Part shown: one piece after another, positions 1 to 9,300 of the stretch
Layout: every line of letters begins with the position of its first letter
Numbering within the stretch: position 1 is the first letter of the stretch
NCBI GenBank assembly: GCA_052390415.1
Contig: JBQTGY010000023.1
Coordinates: 1 to 27,579, forward strand
DNA: 27,579 bases
Source: JANNWF01 sp052390415
Lineage (GTDB): Bacteria; Pseudomonadota; Gammaproteobacteria; Xanthomonadales; Xanthomonadaceae
Reading direction: 5' to 3'
The notes under the pieces: generated by a model
The model's input: only the letters and a program-made list of their open reading frames with translations
Told to the model about the DNA's origin: nothing
Databases searched by the model: none
Program-made: the position numbers and the translations under genes

Positions 1-20
1 GGGATGGGCGTGATGGACGC

Positions 21-56
21 CGCTCCGGAGCGAGGCCAATAGCCAAAGCTATTGGC
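21..56. repeat. Palindrome and 9-bp hairpin downstream of selO
   Basis: Two inverted repeats lie about 120-155 bases past the stop codon of the minus-strand selO gene. The first is the perfect palindrome CGCTCCGGAGCG at 21-32. The second has arms GCCAATAGC (35-43) and GCTATTGGC (48-56) around a CAAA loop. Neither is followed by a T tract on either strand, so they are not textbook intrinsic terminators. The rest of 1-177 shows no gene that I can support. Confidence 0.5.
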
Positions 57-177
57 GGAGTGAGGAGCAAGTCCAGCGCGGCCAGACCGAGCGAGCTACT
101 TTCGATTTGTCCGTTACAGTCCACTAGAATCCGGCCACCTCAAAAACAGACGACCCACTGCGCCGAGCACTCAAACC

Positions 178-1740
178 CTACGAACTACACGACAACATCG
201 AGCACCCCGCGCGATCGCGCGCCCACTCGGGTCGGCGGGTGGTCATGGCTTCGCGGCCGGGTTGCTCTTGGTACGGTCGCTGCATGACTTCCAATAACGT
301 TTGCAGTACCGATAAATCACCTTGCTCGGCCGCATCGATCGCCTGTTGCGCCAGATAGTTGCGCAACACGTAACAAGGATTGCTCGCATTCATTTGCGCT
401 TGCCTTGCTTCAACAGACCGGTTGTCTTCACGAACGCGAGCGGCGTACTGCCGCAGCCACACTTGCAAATCGGCAAGCACGCTGGAGCGCCGTGCCGGGT
501 CGTAAAAGGCGTCGTTGAATGGAGCCAGTTGAGGATCGTCAGTATCGAGTTGCGCCAAGGCCCGAAAGAACAACGTCATGTCGATCTCGCCGCGCGTCAA
601 CAGTTCGCGCAGGGTGTCCATCAAGGCGAGATCGGCGTCCGTGCAATTCAGCAATCCCAGTTTGTTACCAGTGTGGCGGCGGTCTTCGCGCTCGAAGGTG
701 TCGACGTAACTCTGCAATCCTGCGTGCAAGGGCGCCTGAGTATCGAACAAGCCAGCAATCGCCCCAGCCAAACGGGTGAGGTTCCAGTGCACCACGCTAG
801 GTTGTTGGCCAAACCGATAGCGGCGGTGTTCGCGATCAGTGGTGTTCGGCGTCCAGTCGGGATCGTAGGCGTCGATCCAACCGTAGGGGCCGTAGTCGAG
901 GGTGAGACCGAGGATGGACATGTTGTCGGTGTTCATCACGCCGTGCACGAAGCCGACGCGCATCCAGTGCGCGACCATCACTGCGCTGCGTTCGCAGACC
1001 TCGGCAAACCAGGCGGCGCGACGTTGTTCGCTGTCGGCATGTGCGCTCACCAGGTGCGGAAAATCGCGGGCGATGCAAAAGTCGACCAATCGCTGCAAAA
1101 GCTCGGATTCCCCACGCGACGCCGGCAGCTCGAAAGTACCGAAGCGGATGAACGAGGGCGCGGCACGACAAACGATGGCGCCGGGCTCGGCGCGCGGGTG
1201 GCCGTCGTAGAACATGTCGCGGGTGACACGGTCGCCGGTACCCACCAGGGACAACGCGCGCGTCGTGGGAACGCCTAGATGGAACATGGCCTCGCTGCAC
1301 AGGAACTCGCGTATCGATGAGCGCAGCACGGCACGGCCATCGGATCCGCGCGAATACGGCGTCGGACCTGCGCCTTTCAGTTGCAGCTCCCAGCGCTCAC
1401 CTGCAGCGGTCACCACTTCGCCCAATGAAATGGCGCGACCATCGCCGAGTTGACCTGCCCAGTGGCCGAACTGGTGCCCGCCGTAATTGTTCGCCCAAGG
1501 TTGCATGCCCGCCTGCACGTTGTTGCCGGCAAACGTGGCGGCAAACCACGGCGCGTTCACTTCCGCGTCGGTCAGGTCCAGACGACGCGCAAGCTCGGCG
1601 GAGTACGCCAGTAGCTGCGGCGCCGCCACTGGCACTGGCAAGATTGCGGACCACGTGATGCCCGGGCGCTGGCGGCTGCGTCTATCGGACTCCAGGTCGC
1701 CCGGCAACTCACGGATGAAGGCATTGTCGAAAGTCAGCAT
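178..1740 (-). CDS. selO: SelO/YdiU family protein adenylyltransferase
   Basis: SelO is a pseudokinase-fold enzyme that transfers AMP from ATP to Ser/Thr/Tyr of target proteins and is linked to redox stress. The 520-residue protein is close to the family length (E. coli YdiU is about 480). It shows the family blocks in order: NNYGGHQFGHWAGQLGDGRA near 84-103, LKGAGPTPYSRG near 121-132 with the presumed nucleotide-binding Lys122, SSIREFL near 141-147, HGVMNTDNMS near 266-275, and LDYGPYGW near 281-288 with the presumed metal-binding Asp282. The C-terminus ends SCSS; this Cys aligns with the position that is selenocysteine in animal SelO. The ATG at 1738-1740 fits the conserved N-terminus. It is divergent from the zinc-ribbon gene, with 130 bp between them. 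These motif assignments come from family knowledge, not an alignment. Confidence 0.96.
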   Translation of the reverse strand: MLTFDNAFIRELPGDLESDRRSRQRPGITWSAILPVPVAAPQLLAYSAELARRLDLTDAEVNAPWFAATFAGNNVQAGMQPWANNYGGHQFGHWAGQLGDGRAISLGEVVTAAGERWELQLKGAGPTPYSRGSDGRAVLRSSIREFLCSEAMFHLGVPTTRALSLVGTGDRVTRDMFYDGHPRAEPGAIVCRAAPSFIRFGTFELPASRGESELLQRLVDFCIARDFPHLVSAHADSEQRRAAWFAEVCERSAVMVAHWMRVGFVHGVMNTDNMSILGLTLDYGPYGWIDAYDPDWTPNTTDREHRRYRFGQQPSVVHWNLTRLAGAIAGLFDTQAPLHAGLQSYVDTFEREDRRHTGNKLGLLNCTDADLALMDTLRELLTRGEIDMTLFFRALAQLDTDDPQLAPFNDAFYDPARRSSVLADLQVWLRQYAARVREDNRSVEARQAQMNASNPCYVLRNYLAQQAIDAAEQGDLSVLQTLLEVMQRPYQEQPGREAMTTRRPEWARDRAGCSMLSCSS

Positions 1741-1870
1741 GGTTCAAGCGTCTTTGGATTGATTGCAATCGTATCGGTGGCAGGAGAGGACTGCGCAGTT
1801 GGCGTGCCTTCGACGCTCGCTGCGCCTTAAAATCACCGCACGCGTCTACCGAATCGCCAAGGGGAATCCG

Positions 1871-2242
1871 ATGCAGTGTCCGAAATGTCAGCAACCAATG
1901 GAGGCAGTCAAGTTTCCGGCCGCCGAAGCAGACCGTTGCATCGGCTGCAAGGGCATCTGGTTTGACATGCTGGAACATGAAGACTTGAGCGCCAATGCGG
2001 CCGCCCTGGATACCGGAACCACAGAGCAAGGCGCGCGTTTCAATGCGCTGGATGTGGTGCCCTGCCCCGTATGTCCAAACACCAAGTTGATTCGCATGGT
2101 CGACGCCCAGCAACCGCACATCTGGTTTGAGAGTTGCCCGGTTTGCTATGGACGCTTTTACGATGCGGGTGAATACCGCGACCTCACGACACGATCAATC
2201 GGCGATTTCTTCAAGCGGTTTGGATTGAAGGCGCGCCACTGA
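1871..2242 (+). CDS. zf-TFIIB domain zinc-ribbon protein
   Basis: This 123-residue cytoplasmic protein has two zinc-ribbon modules. The first pairs CPKC at residues 3-6 with CIGCKGIWFD around 27-36. The second pairs CPVC around 67 with CPVCYGRFYD around 89-98. The CxxC...CxxCxGxWFD pattern is typical of the bacterial zf-TFIIB family, whose members are small, probably zinc-binding, and of unknown function. The reading frame stays open upstream to 1763. I chose the ATG at 1871 because AGGGGAA lies just before it and the first CxxC follows at once, as in the family. It faces away from selO across a short shared promoter region. No partner gene suggests a more specific role. Confidence 0.88.
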   Translation: MQCPKCQQPMEAVKFPAAEADRCIGCKGIWFDMLEHEDLSANAAALDTGTTEQGARFNALDVVPCPVCPNTKLIRMVDAQQPHIWFESCPVCYGRFYDAGEYRDLTTRSIGDFFKRFGLKARH

Positions 2243-2531
2243 AGTCTCAGTAGAACTGACGCGGCGGTCGCCCGGATGCAGCGCAAGCGGAATCCGGGGG
2301 TCGTCAGCAACCACGTCTGGATCGCGACCCGTCCCGGATTTCGGCCTGCGGCGGTCATTGCGCTTGCCGCAAAGCCCTGCGCGATCATCCACGCCCCCTC
2401 ATGAAATGTCCGGGCTAGCTCTTGCGTTGGTAGAGCCGACCAAGCGGAGCGAAGGCGCGTGCGCAGCGCGCGATCGTGCTCGGCTGCCTTTGCGTTCGTA
2501 GAGCAAAGCCTGCAGCGCGTGATCCTTGCAC
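2243..2531. other. Convergent intergenic region with a short direct repeat
   Basis: These 289 bp separate two convergent genes. No ORF in it looks coding. TTGCGTTGGTAGAGC at 2422-2436 recurs at 2490-2504 with one mismatch, in a GC-rich setting. I see no hairpin followed by a T tract. Confidence 0.4.
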
Positions 2532-3044
2532 TCAGAGCGGTGGAATGCGCAGCACCTGGCCGGGATAGATCTTGTCCGGGTGGCTGAGCATCGGCTTGTT
2601 GGCCTCAAAGATTTGCGGGTACTTGTTGGCTGAGCCGTATTCGCGCTTGGCGATCGCGGACAAGGTATCGCCGGACACCACGGTGTAAAAGCGTGCGGTG
2701 GGCTGCTCCTCCGCGGCCAACTCTTCCGCCGCCTCTTTGGCCGCTGCGTCTGCCTTTGCGGCTGCTTCTGCCACCACTGCCGGTGCCGGGCCCAGCTTCA
2801 GGCGATCATCAACGCGCTCAACACCCTTGATGTTGCCTGCGGCAACGATGGCCTTTTCCTTGTCTTCCAGCGTCTCGGCGCGGCCGAGCAGCGACACCAT
2901 TTTCTGCGCCTGATCGGCGACAACGGAGAATGGATTGAGCTTCAGACCCAAGCTCGCGATGTGCTCACGCACCTTGTTCTCATCGATTTGGCTGCTGCCG
3001 AAAATCTTCTCGCCGGCGTTGCCGATGAAGTCAAAAAATCCCAT
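2532..3044 (-). CDS. kbp: Kbp/YgaU-like BON-LysM protein
   Basis: This 170-residue protein resembles E. coli Kbp (YgaU), a BON plus LysM protein that binds potassium in the cytoplasm. The start MGFFDFIGNAGEKIFG is nearly the YgaU N-terminus. A BON domain follows at about 22-85, ending in the VERVDD motif. An Ala/Glu-rich linker covers about 88-115, which explains the extra length over YgaU (149 residues). The LysM domain is at about 119-168, from FYTVVSGDTLSAIAKREYG to PGQVLRIP. The frame is open upstream to 3329, but the ATG at 3042-3044 has AAGGAA eight bases before it and matches the family start. No signal peptide is visible, as in YgaU. Confidence 0.93.
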   Translation of the reverse strand: MGFFDFIGNAGEKIFGSSQIDENKVREHIASLGLKLNPFSVVADQAQKMVSLLGRAETLEDKEKAIVAAGNIKGVERVDDRLKLGPAPAVVAEAAAKADAAAKEAAEELAAEEQPTARFYTVVSGDTLSAIAKREYGSANKYPQIFEANKPMLSHPDKIYPGQVLRIPPL

Positions 3045-3303
3045 GTGATCGTTTCCTTGGTCTGATTTGGATACGGGTAAACCTACCTGATGGTCGGCTC
3101 GCAAGGTGTACGTTCGAACGACCATGTCAGCAGATTCGATGACCGGTCGGTCGCCATTGCACGCGCCTGCCGCAAGCCATTGTAGGCGGACATCTCCGAG
3201 TTTCATCTGCGTTGGCTCGAGTTCCGCGCTGTGCTCGGAATTGCGGTGTGAACAGCCACCGAACGTGATCGATGCGCAAACCGGTATGCGACAGTCTGTC
3301 GAA
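3045..3303. other. Intergenic region with a 10-bp palindrome
   Basis: No gene is supported between the Kbp start and the terminator of the gene behind it. CGTTCGAACG at 3111-3120 is a perfect palindrome about 67-76 bases upstream of the Kbp start codon. That is a position where an operator could sit. No regulator can be named for it. Confidence 0.3.
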
Positions 3304-3344
3304 AGAAACAAGAAAAGACGGCGGCGCATCGCTGCGTCGCCGTC
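3304..3344 (-). terminator. Intrinsic terminator after the CsgG-like gene
   Basis: On the minus strand, the arms GACGGCGACGCA and TGCGCCGCCGTC (3317-3344) pair along 12 positions with one G-U, around a 4-base loop. The stem is followed directly by TTTTCTTGTTTC. It lies 65 bases past the stop of the CsgG-like gene. It should separate that gene from kbp. Confidence 0.82.
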
Positions 3345-3408
3345 CGGGTGAATCTGTTTACTTCGACCTACCCGCTAGGCTGGGTGGGTCGACGCCGCGC
3401 GGCTGTGC

Positions 3409-4119
3409 TCAATCGAGATCAAGCGCACCGCGGCTGCTGTCACGGCGCTTTTGCTCTTTGGCGTCGTATTCGGCCATGCAACCACCTTGGCGAACCATGG
3501 CGCATTCCAGGTAGTCAGTGATTTCGACCAAAGCCGCGCGGATCGCTTTGCCGGCCGGGGTCTTGTTCTGCTGACCGAGTGCGCCGCCGAAGCCGCCGCG
3601 GGAAATGCCGATCGACATGCCGCCGCTCTTGGCGCGCCCTTCGATGGTGCGGACAAAATCGATTTCGCCGGTGGTCGAATTGATCACTCGAATATCGACG
3701 GCCAGATAGGCCTCGCTGGAATTGCCGCCCAAGGAAATGCCCTTGATGCTGAGTCCGCCTCCGGTTGATTTGGCGCCCTCTTCATAGGCAGTGACGGTGC
3801 CGGCCACCAGATATTGCGCGCCGGTCAACTTGCCCATCTGCGCACCGGACTGCGCGCTGACGCGACCCGAAGCCGCCAGATTCTGCTCTGCCAGTACCGA
3901 CTCCAACTTGCTGCGCTCGACGATGCGGAACGCGTTGGTCGCTGCCAGCTCGTTCGACAGCATGCCGGCCAATTCCCAACCCACACCACCGCTCCACCAG
4001 CCCGCGCCGCTCTCGTTCTTGAACTCGATCACGCCGATGGTCGGCTTGTCCTGTGCGACTGCAGCGGTAGGCAGCAACGACGCCACGCCGAGACACAACG
4101 CGATGATTACCTTGTTCAT
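3409..4119 (-). CDS. CsgG/HfaB-like secreted protein
   Basis: This 236-residue protein has a clear Sec signal peptide (MNKVIIALCLGVASLLPTAA, cleavage likely after AVA at residue 22). A CsgG-like fold follows: PTIGVIEFKNES early in the mature protein, then ELAATNAFRIVERSKLESVL and GAQYLVAGTVTAYEE. These match the periplasmic part of the curli secretion lipoprotein CsgG. There is no lipobox cysteine at the cleavage site and no curli genes lie nearby. It is therefore more likely a soluble periplasmic member of the wider family than a curli pore. A Gly/Ser-rich stretch lies in the second half. I chose the ATG at 4117-4119 because AGGAGAG precedes it and it begins a proper signal peptide; the frame is open to 4155. 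A strong terminator follows. Confidence 0.85.
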   Translation of the reverse strand: MNKVIIALCLGVASLLPTAAVAQDKPTIGVIEFKNESGAGWWSGGVGWELAGMLSNELAATNAFRIVERSKLESVLAEQNLAASGRVSAQSGAQMGKLTGAQYLVAGTVTAYEEGAKSTGGGLSIKGISLGGNSSEAYLAVDIRVINSTTGEIDFVRTIEGRAKSGGMSIGISRGGFGGALGQQNKTPAGKAIRAALVEITDYLECAMVRQGGCMAEYDAKEQKRRDSSRGALDLD

Positions 4120-4167
4120 TCCCCACTCTCCTGGTTGTTTGCGGCCGGGCTTCACGCCGGGGTCACT

Positions 4168-4205
4168 ATTCTAGCTCCCTTCCCTCTCAACGGAAAAACC
4201 GTTGA
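4168..4205 (-). promoter_or_regulatory. Candidate promoter of the CsgG-like gene
   Basis: On the minus strand a good -10 hexamer, TAGAAT, lies at 4168-4173, about 50 bases before the start codon. The -35 region is poor (TTTTCC at an 18-base spacing). It overlaps a hairpin with arms TCAACGG and CCGTTGA (4187-4205) that could equally belong to the end of the upstream omega-amidase transcript. Confidence 0.33.
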
Positions 4206-4212
4206 CAAGGGG

Positions 4213-5019
4213 TCAGCCCAGCAATTCGAAGCGATCCGAATCCAGCTGCGCCGGGAAGCGTTGGCGATGTTCGCCCAATGCAGCAGCCCCAAGCGCCACC
4301 GTCACCACCTGCGCCTGTGCGCCGCATTCGACCATGGGCAACCCCAGCATATCGAGGGCGACACTATCTCCGGCGTAAGCAATGGAATTGCCGTCGACGC
4401 CCACGCGATTGACGCCGACGCAGTAGCTCAGGTTCTCGATCGCGCGTGCTGGCAGCAAGCTGCGCCACGCGTGACGCCGTGCGGCCGGCCAATTGGCCAC
4501 GAACAACAACAAGTCGTACTCGAATCTTTGCGCGGTTTGATCAAACACGTTACGAATGAACACCGGAAACCGCAGGTCATAACAAACCAGCGGTCGAATG
4601 CGCCAGCCGTGCAATTCCACGGTCAAGCTTGCCTGTCCTGCGGCATATCGCTGATGCTCGTTGGCCATGCGAAACAAGTGACGCTTGTCGTAGTGCGCGA
4701 CGCTGCCATCCGGGCGCGCCCAGATCAGCCGGTTGAAGACCAGCTCACCGACTCGGCATTGAATGCTGCCGGTGATCACTGCATTGAGTTCGGCGGCGAG
4801 ACGCTGCATCCACGCCACTGTCGGCCCGTCCATGCCTTCGGCGCTGCTTAGCGCCTCGTTGCTGAATCCGGAAGTAAACGTTTCCGGCAGCACGATCAGA
4901 TCAGTCTGGCCCGTCAGTGGCCGCGCCATGTCGGCATACAGGGCACGATTGCCGGCCGGGTCGTGCCACAGCGTGGCGGCTTGAATGAGGGAAACGCGCA
5001 GGTCCCGGTTCGGGCTCAT
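4213..5019 (-). CDS. yafV: Omega-amidase (YafV-type carbon-nitrogen hydrolase)
   Basis: This 268-residue cytoplasmic member of the nitrilase superfamily carries the Glu-Lys-Cys triad: Glu46 in LPETF, Lys112 in YDKRHLF and Cys146 in VCYDLRFP. The omega-amidase branch hydrolyses 2-oxoglutaramate or 2-oxosuccinamate to the 2-oxoacid and ammonia. Glutamine-dependent transaminases release these 2-oxoamides, and such an aminotransferase is the next gene upstream, so pull-through of a transamination is the likely role. The frame is open to 5109. The extra N-terminal residues there translate a dispersed repeat (5073-5188), so the ATG at 5017-5019, just before the RVSLIQ strand of the fold, is preferred. 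Its ribosome binding site (GGGGGC) is unremarkable. Confidence 0.93.
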   Translation of the reverse strand: MSPNRDLRVSLIQAATLWHDPAGNRALYADMARPLTGQTDLIVLPETFTSGFSNEALSSAEGMDGPTVAWMQRLAAELNAVITGSIQCRVGELVFNRLIWARPDGSVAHYDKRHLFRMANEHQRYAAGQASLTVELHGWRIRPLVCYDLRFPVFIRNVFDQTAQRFEYDLLLFVANWPAARRHAWRSLLPARAIENLSYCVGVNRVGVDGNSIAYAGDSVALDMLGLPMVECGAQAQVVTVALGAAALGEHRQRFPAQLDSDRFELLG

Positions 5020-5072
5020 GGCACGCCCCCCATCGAGCATCGGCCTGACCGTGAGCTTCCAACCCACCCCAT

Positions 5073-5188
5073 CGTCATTCCCGCGCAGGCGGGAATCCAG
5101 TGCGACCAAATTTCGGAGAGTGCCTCAGGAGCGCTGGATCTCCGCTCCCCGACTACGGCATTCGAGGACAGGTTTCGCGCGGATGACG
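5073..5188. repeat. Dispersed inverted-repeat element (dRS3-like)
   Basis: Outer arms CGTCATTCCCGCGC (5073-5086) and GCGCGGATGACG (5177-5188) pair with a two-base bulge. Inner arms around GGAATCCAG and CTGGATCTCC also pair. The left end has the ATTCCC-N8-GGGAAT form (5077-5096) known from neisserial dRS3 and from similar repeats in many proteobacteria. It sits between the aminotransferase stop and the omega-amidase start. Confidence 0.7.
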
Positions 5189-5200
5189 GCGGTTGAAGGC

Positions 5201-6349
5201 TCACAGCGCCACCAGCCGCTCGACTGCCGCCTCCAAGGTCTGCGGATGTTTGGCAAAACACAGCCTTGCCAAGCGTTGTCCCACCGGTGGCTGCGCATAA
5301 AACGGCGACAGCGGAATCGCCGCTACGCCCTTCTCGATCGTCAACCAACGACAGAACGCCAGATCGTCGAGATCCGAGACCGTTGAATAATCGACCAACT
5401 GAAAGTATCCGCCCAGCACCGGCAGCGGACGTAACCGTGTGCGCGCCAACATGTCGCGAAACGCATCGCGCTTGGCGGCGTAGAACGCCGGCAACTCGCG
5501 ATGATGTTCGGGATGCATGGTCATCATCTCTGCCACTGCCCACTGCGCGGGGGTGAAGCTGGCGAAGGTGTTGTACTGGTGCACCTTGCGAAACTCGACA
5601 CTCAGCGCGGCCGGCGCGACGCAATAGCCAAGCTTCCAGCCGGTGCAGTGATAGGTCTTGCCGAAGCTCGAAATCACGAAGCTGCGTGCGGCCAACTCCG
5701 GATGCGCCAACACGCTCTGATGTGTGGCGCCGTCGAACACCATGTGCTCGTAGACTTCATCGCTGAGCAGCAGGATGTCGGTGTCGCGCAGAATGTCCGC
5801 GATTCGATCCAGATCCTCGGATGTGAGTACCGCGCCGGACGGGTTGTGCGGGCTGTTGATCATCAACATGCGCGTGCGCGGCGTGATCGCATCTGCCACG
5901 TGTTGCCAGTCAACGGCAAACGTTGCCGGGTCCAGCGGCACATGCACGGCAACGCCGCCGGCAAGGTCAATCGCAGGTTGATAGCAGTCGTAACAGGGAT
6001 CGAGCACGATCACTTCTTCGCCCGCACGCACCACCGCATGGATAGCGTCGAAGATCGCCTCACTGCCGCCGCTGGTCACCGTGATGTCGCTATCCGCATC
6101 GACACTCGCGCCATAACACTCAGCGATCTTCTGCGCGATGGCTTGCCGCAACGGCGCGATGCCGATGGCAGGCGCATATTGATTGTGGCCGGCCCGGACG
6201 GCGCGGGTAAGCGCGTCGACCATGGGTTCCGGCAACGGAAAATCGGGAAAGCCTTGGCCAAGATTGATCGCGCCATGTTGGTTGGCGAGCTGCGAAATCA
6301 CCGAGAAAATCGTGGTACCAACGTTCGGCAGTTTGCTGGTGGGGCGCAT
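5201..6349 (-). CDS. PLP-dependent methionine/glutamine aminotransferase (YbdL type)
   Basis: This is a fold-type I, class I/II aminotransferase of 382 residues. It starts MRPTSKLPNVGTTIFSVIS and continues INLGQGFPDF, very like E. coli YbdL (methionine aminotransferase) and eukaryotic kynurenine/glutamine transaminase K. Cofactor residues are visible: Asn169 in NSPHNPSG, Asp197 and Tyr200 in SDEVY, and the Schiff-base Lys231 in SSFGKTYH. The likely reaction is transamination of the methionine 2-oxoacid, possibly with glutamine as donor. The omega-amidase gene next to it fits that. An in-frame TTG at 6379 adds ten residues but has no ribosome binding site, so the ATG at 6347-6349 is preferred. 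It lies 36 bp after the peptidase stop, so co-transcription is possible. Confidence 0.92.
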   Translation of the reverse strand: MRPTSKLPNVGTTIFSVISQLANQHGAINLGQGFPDFPLPEPMVDALTRAVRAGHNQYAPAIGIAPLRQAIAQKIAECYGASVDADSDITVTSGGSEAIFDAIHAVVRAGEEVIVLDPCYDCYQPAIDLAGGVAVHVPLDPATFAVDWQHVADAITPRTRMLMINSPHNPSGAVLTSEDLDRIADILRDTDILLLSDEVYEHMVFDGATHQSVLAHPELAARSFVISSFGKTYHCTGWKLGYCVAPAALSVEFRKVHQYNTFASFTPAQWAVAEMMTMHPEHHRELPAFYAAKRDAFRDMLARTRLRPLPVLGGYFQLVDYSTVSDLDDLAFCRWLTIEKGVAAIPLSPFYAQPPVGQRLARLCFAKHPQTLEAAVERLVAL

Positions 6350-6385
6350 CCGCTGAAGATCCGTCACAAGTATGGGCAACGCAGC

Positions 6386-9300
6386 TTACGGACAGCCGAT
6401 GGCATCGGAAAGTCTGACCGCAGGCAAGTCAACTCGCCATTCGCCGGGCGTCGGAGTGGTTGGCGGTGTGCCAGCGGGAAACACAAACCCGAATTGCCCC
6501 ATGCTGGCGCTGCTGTAGTTGATGTTCAAGGCACCTGTCTCTGCGGTCAGCATGGGCACGGTGTAGCTGCACAGGGGACAACTGCCAATGCGGTCCTGGG
6601 TGATGATGGATGTCGCCGAAAACGGCACGCCGGTGCCCAACGACCACCGCGCGATGCCGCGCTGATCGTAGAAATACGCACCCACGCTCTGGAAGTCCGG
6701 GCTGCCAATCACGCTGTAACCGAAACCGGGCTGCGCGGGCGAAAACCACAAGCCGGTGACATCCAGGGGATTGCCGCCTACGTTCGGGCAGCGGGTTTCA
6801 CCAATCCACTGCAACTTCTGGCTGCCGCTTGCGCTGTCCAAGCTCCAGCTGAAGGTAAACCCAAGCGTCTGATTGAGGCTGAGCAAGGCTTCGCCCACAC
6901 GGGTGCCAATCGCCTCCGATCCATTCCAGCGATAGCGCAGCAAGTCGACTTGCCACTGACCTTGCGTCGCACCCGGTCGCGCCCCGGCACCCAGATACCA
7001 GGTGGGCGTGCCATCTTCCAGATAGGCATACCAGGCCAGCCCCCAACTTTCGCCGACAGGAAACAGGAACACGCCCGAGCCATCGCGACTCGGATCGAAA
7101 TACGCACCAAAACGCGGCTGCGCGCGCGGGCTGGCGTAACTCAATTCGGTGCTCAGGCTGAACGTGGTGGGTGTGGCAGCGGTGTTGACCGGCGTGATGT
7201 ACCAACGGCCGGGGGCGAGGGTAGCGCCGTCGACCGTCAGGGTGTGGTTGGCACCCGCGCCTAATGCGCTGACCTGTGCCTGTGCACGCGGCGGCGCGGC
7301 AACGATGATCGGTGTAGTGGGATCAGCCACGCGTGCGGCATACAGGTCGACCTCACCGGCGCCACTGCTGCGAATCGTCAAGGCGCTCGCATTGTTCGGT
7401 ACATCCACGAACAAACGCTCGGCCGCGGAGTTGCCGGCCAGGCGCAGATCAATCGATCGCCCCGATACCAAGGCGCGTTCGGCCAGCGGGTCGCTGCCAC
7501 GATCAATCTCGACATACATCCAATCAAACGGTTGTGGTGCTTCTGCGACTGCTGACAAACCGATGAAGCCGACCAATCGCTCGCCCGCCGCACTGACGGG
7601 TGCGTCCAAGGCCAGGCGCATGGGCACCGTCTGCAGGCGTTCAATCGAGGCGGGCGCGGTGACCGTCAGTGTCGAGCCGGGATCGGCATTCAGCTCCACC
7701 AGGCCAGTGCGCAAGCGCAGTTCATCCGTACCGCTGAGGCCGGCACGAAAATTCTGCGCGAGCACCCAAAAGCGCCGCGACGCCGGACGAAAAGCGATGG
7801 CGATCTCGCAGCGTTCCGTGGCAATCGAAACCGCCGACCGACATAGCTCCTCGGAGGCTTCGGGCAGGCCATCCAGATCCCGGTCTTCGCCCACGAACAG
7901 GTCAACATCCTGCGCCGAGGATGAGCTCAGTTCGGTGAGCAAACGAAAGCCCGCCGGAGCGGCCGACGCCGGCACATCAATCAAGCTGAAAAAACTGCCG
8001 GAGTCGAAGCTGTCGTAAACCTCCGCGTTGGTCGGATCCTGCCTGCTCGCCTCCACCCGCACTGTCAGCGGGGCGAAGGTGGTGACTGCAAAGGTGAGAT
8101 CGGGCAATCCAATCAATCCGGCGATGTTGACGTCCGACACACTGCGGTCGGCACCGCCAAACAGTGACACCCTCGGCAACAAGCCAGGCGCGGAAAACAC
8201 ATGGACGGTGATGCGTGCGTCGGCAGCTGCGGGGCCACTGACCCGCTTCAACACCAAACCACCCGACACCCAGCGTCCCGCCAACACCGGGTCGTCGACG
8301 ATCATCTCGATCTGCAGGGACTGGTCGGCGCCCGCAGCCAGATCAAACTCGGTCGGAGTGACCACCGCGCGTGCGCCCGGCGTCAGTTCCGCCTCCACCC
8401 GCCAGCGTCCGCCACCAGCAAGGTCCCGGACGTGCCGGTTGAAGCTGCAACGCTCGAAGCAAAATGGTTCCACCAACGCAGCCTGATTGAGCGTCTTCGG
8501 CTGCCCGCCCAAGGCAGGATGCGCGGCGCGAAAGGCTGCCGTGGTTACCGGAAAACTCAAGCCCGCACGCAACGCGTTGGCGGCGAACACCCGTCCGCTG
8601 CCTTGCTCGAAAGGCGTGGCAACGCGGGTACCTTCTGAATTGCGAATCACAGGCTGTGCGGTGGTGACCAACGCGGATTCGATATCCGACACGGTCCAGT
8701 TGGGTTTGAGCGCGCGGATCAACGCCACTGTCCCGACGACGTGCGGCGTCGCCATTGATGTGCCGCTCAGGACTGCGAAATCATTGCCTGTGCCGGCGGC
8801 CGCCAGGATCGATGTACCCGGCGCACTGATCGTGGGCTTGAGGATGCCTTCCACCGACGCCGGCCCGCGTCCGCTGATGGAGTTCAGGAAGTCAGCAAGT
8901 GATGGTTCGGCGCTTACTTCTGGCCCGGCAAGGCGACCTCGGTGACCACTGCCGCTGGCCAACCACTGGCGCAGCGCGGTGCCATCCTGAAAACCAATGT
9001 GGGTGGCGGGAATGCTGTGCTCATCCGCGAAGATGCTTTCGCCCTCAAGCGCAGTGTTGGTGAGGATCATGCCGCCGCCACCAGCCAGCCGCACATTGTT
9101 GCTCTTGGCCACGCGCGCCTGCGTGCCGCGTGCGCACACCACGATCTCGCCATTGAACACGCGTCCAACGAAGGGGTTGCTGACCCCGGACGGCGGCGAA
9201 TCCAGATTGGTGCCGATGCTGCAACCGGGGAAGTCCAGCGGTATCACGATGTTGGCCGGGCCATAGCCTGCCGACAGACTCACCCCCAGCAACGCACCTC

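Noticed and set aside
322..1278. Long plus-strand ORF opposite selO
   Set aside because: It is the antisense shadow of a strongly conserved SelO gene; its translation is Val/Gly/His-rich without domains.
5501..7264. 587-codon plus-strand ORF
   Set aside because: It lies antisense to the aminotransferase and peptidase genes, whose catalytic motifs are intact; high GC keeps the opposite frame open.
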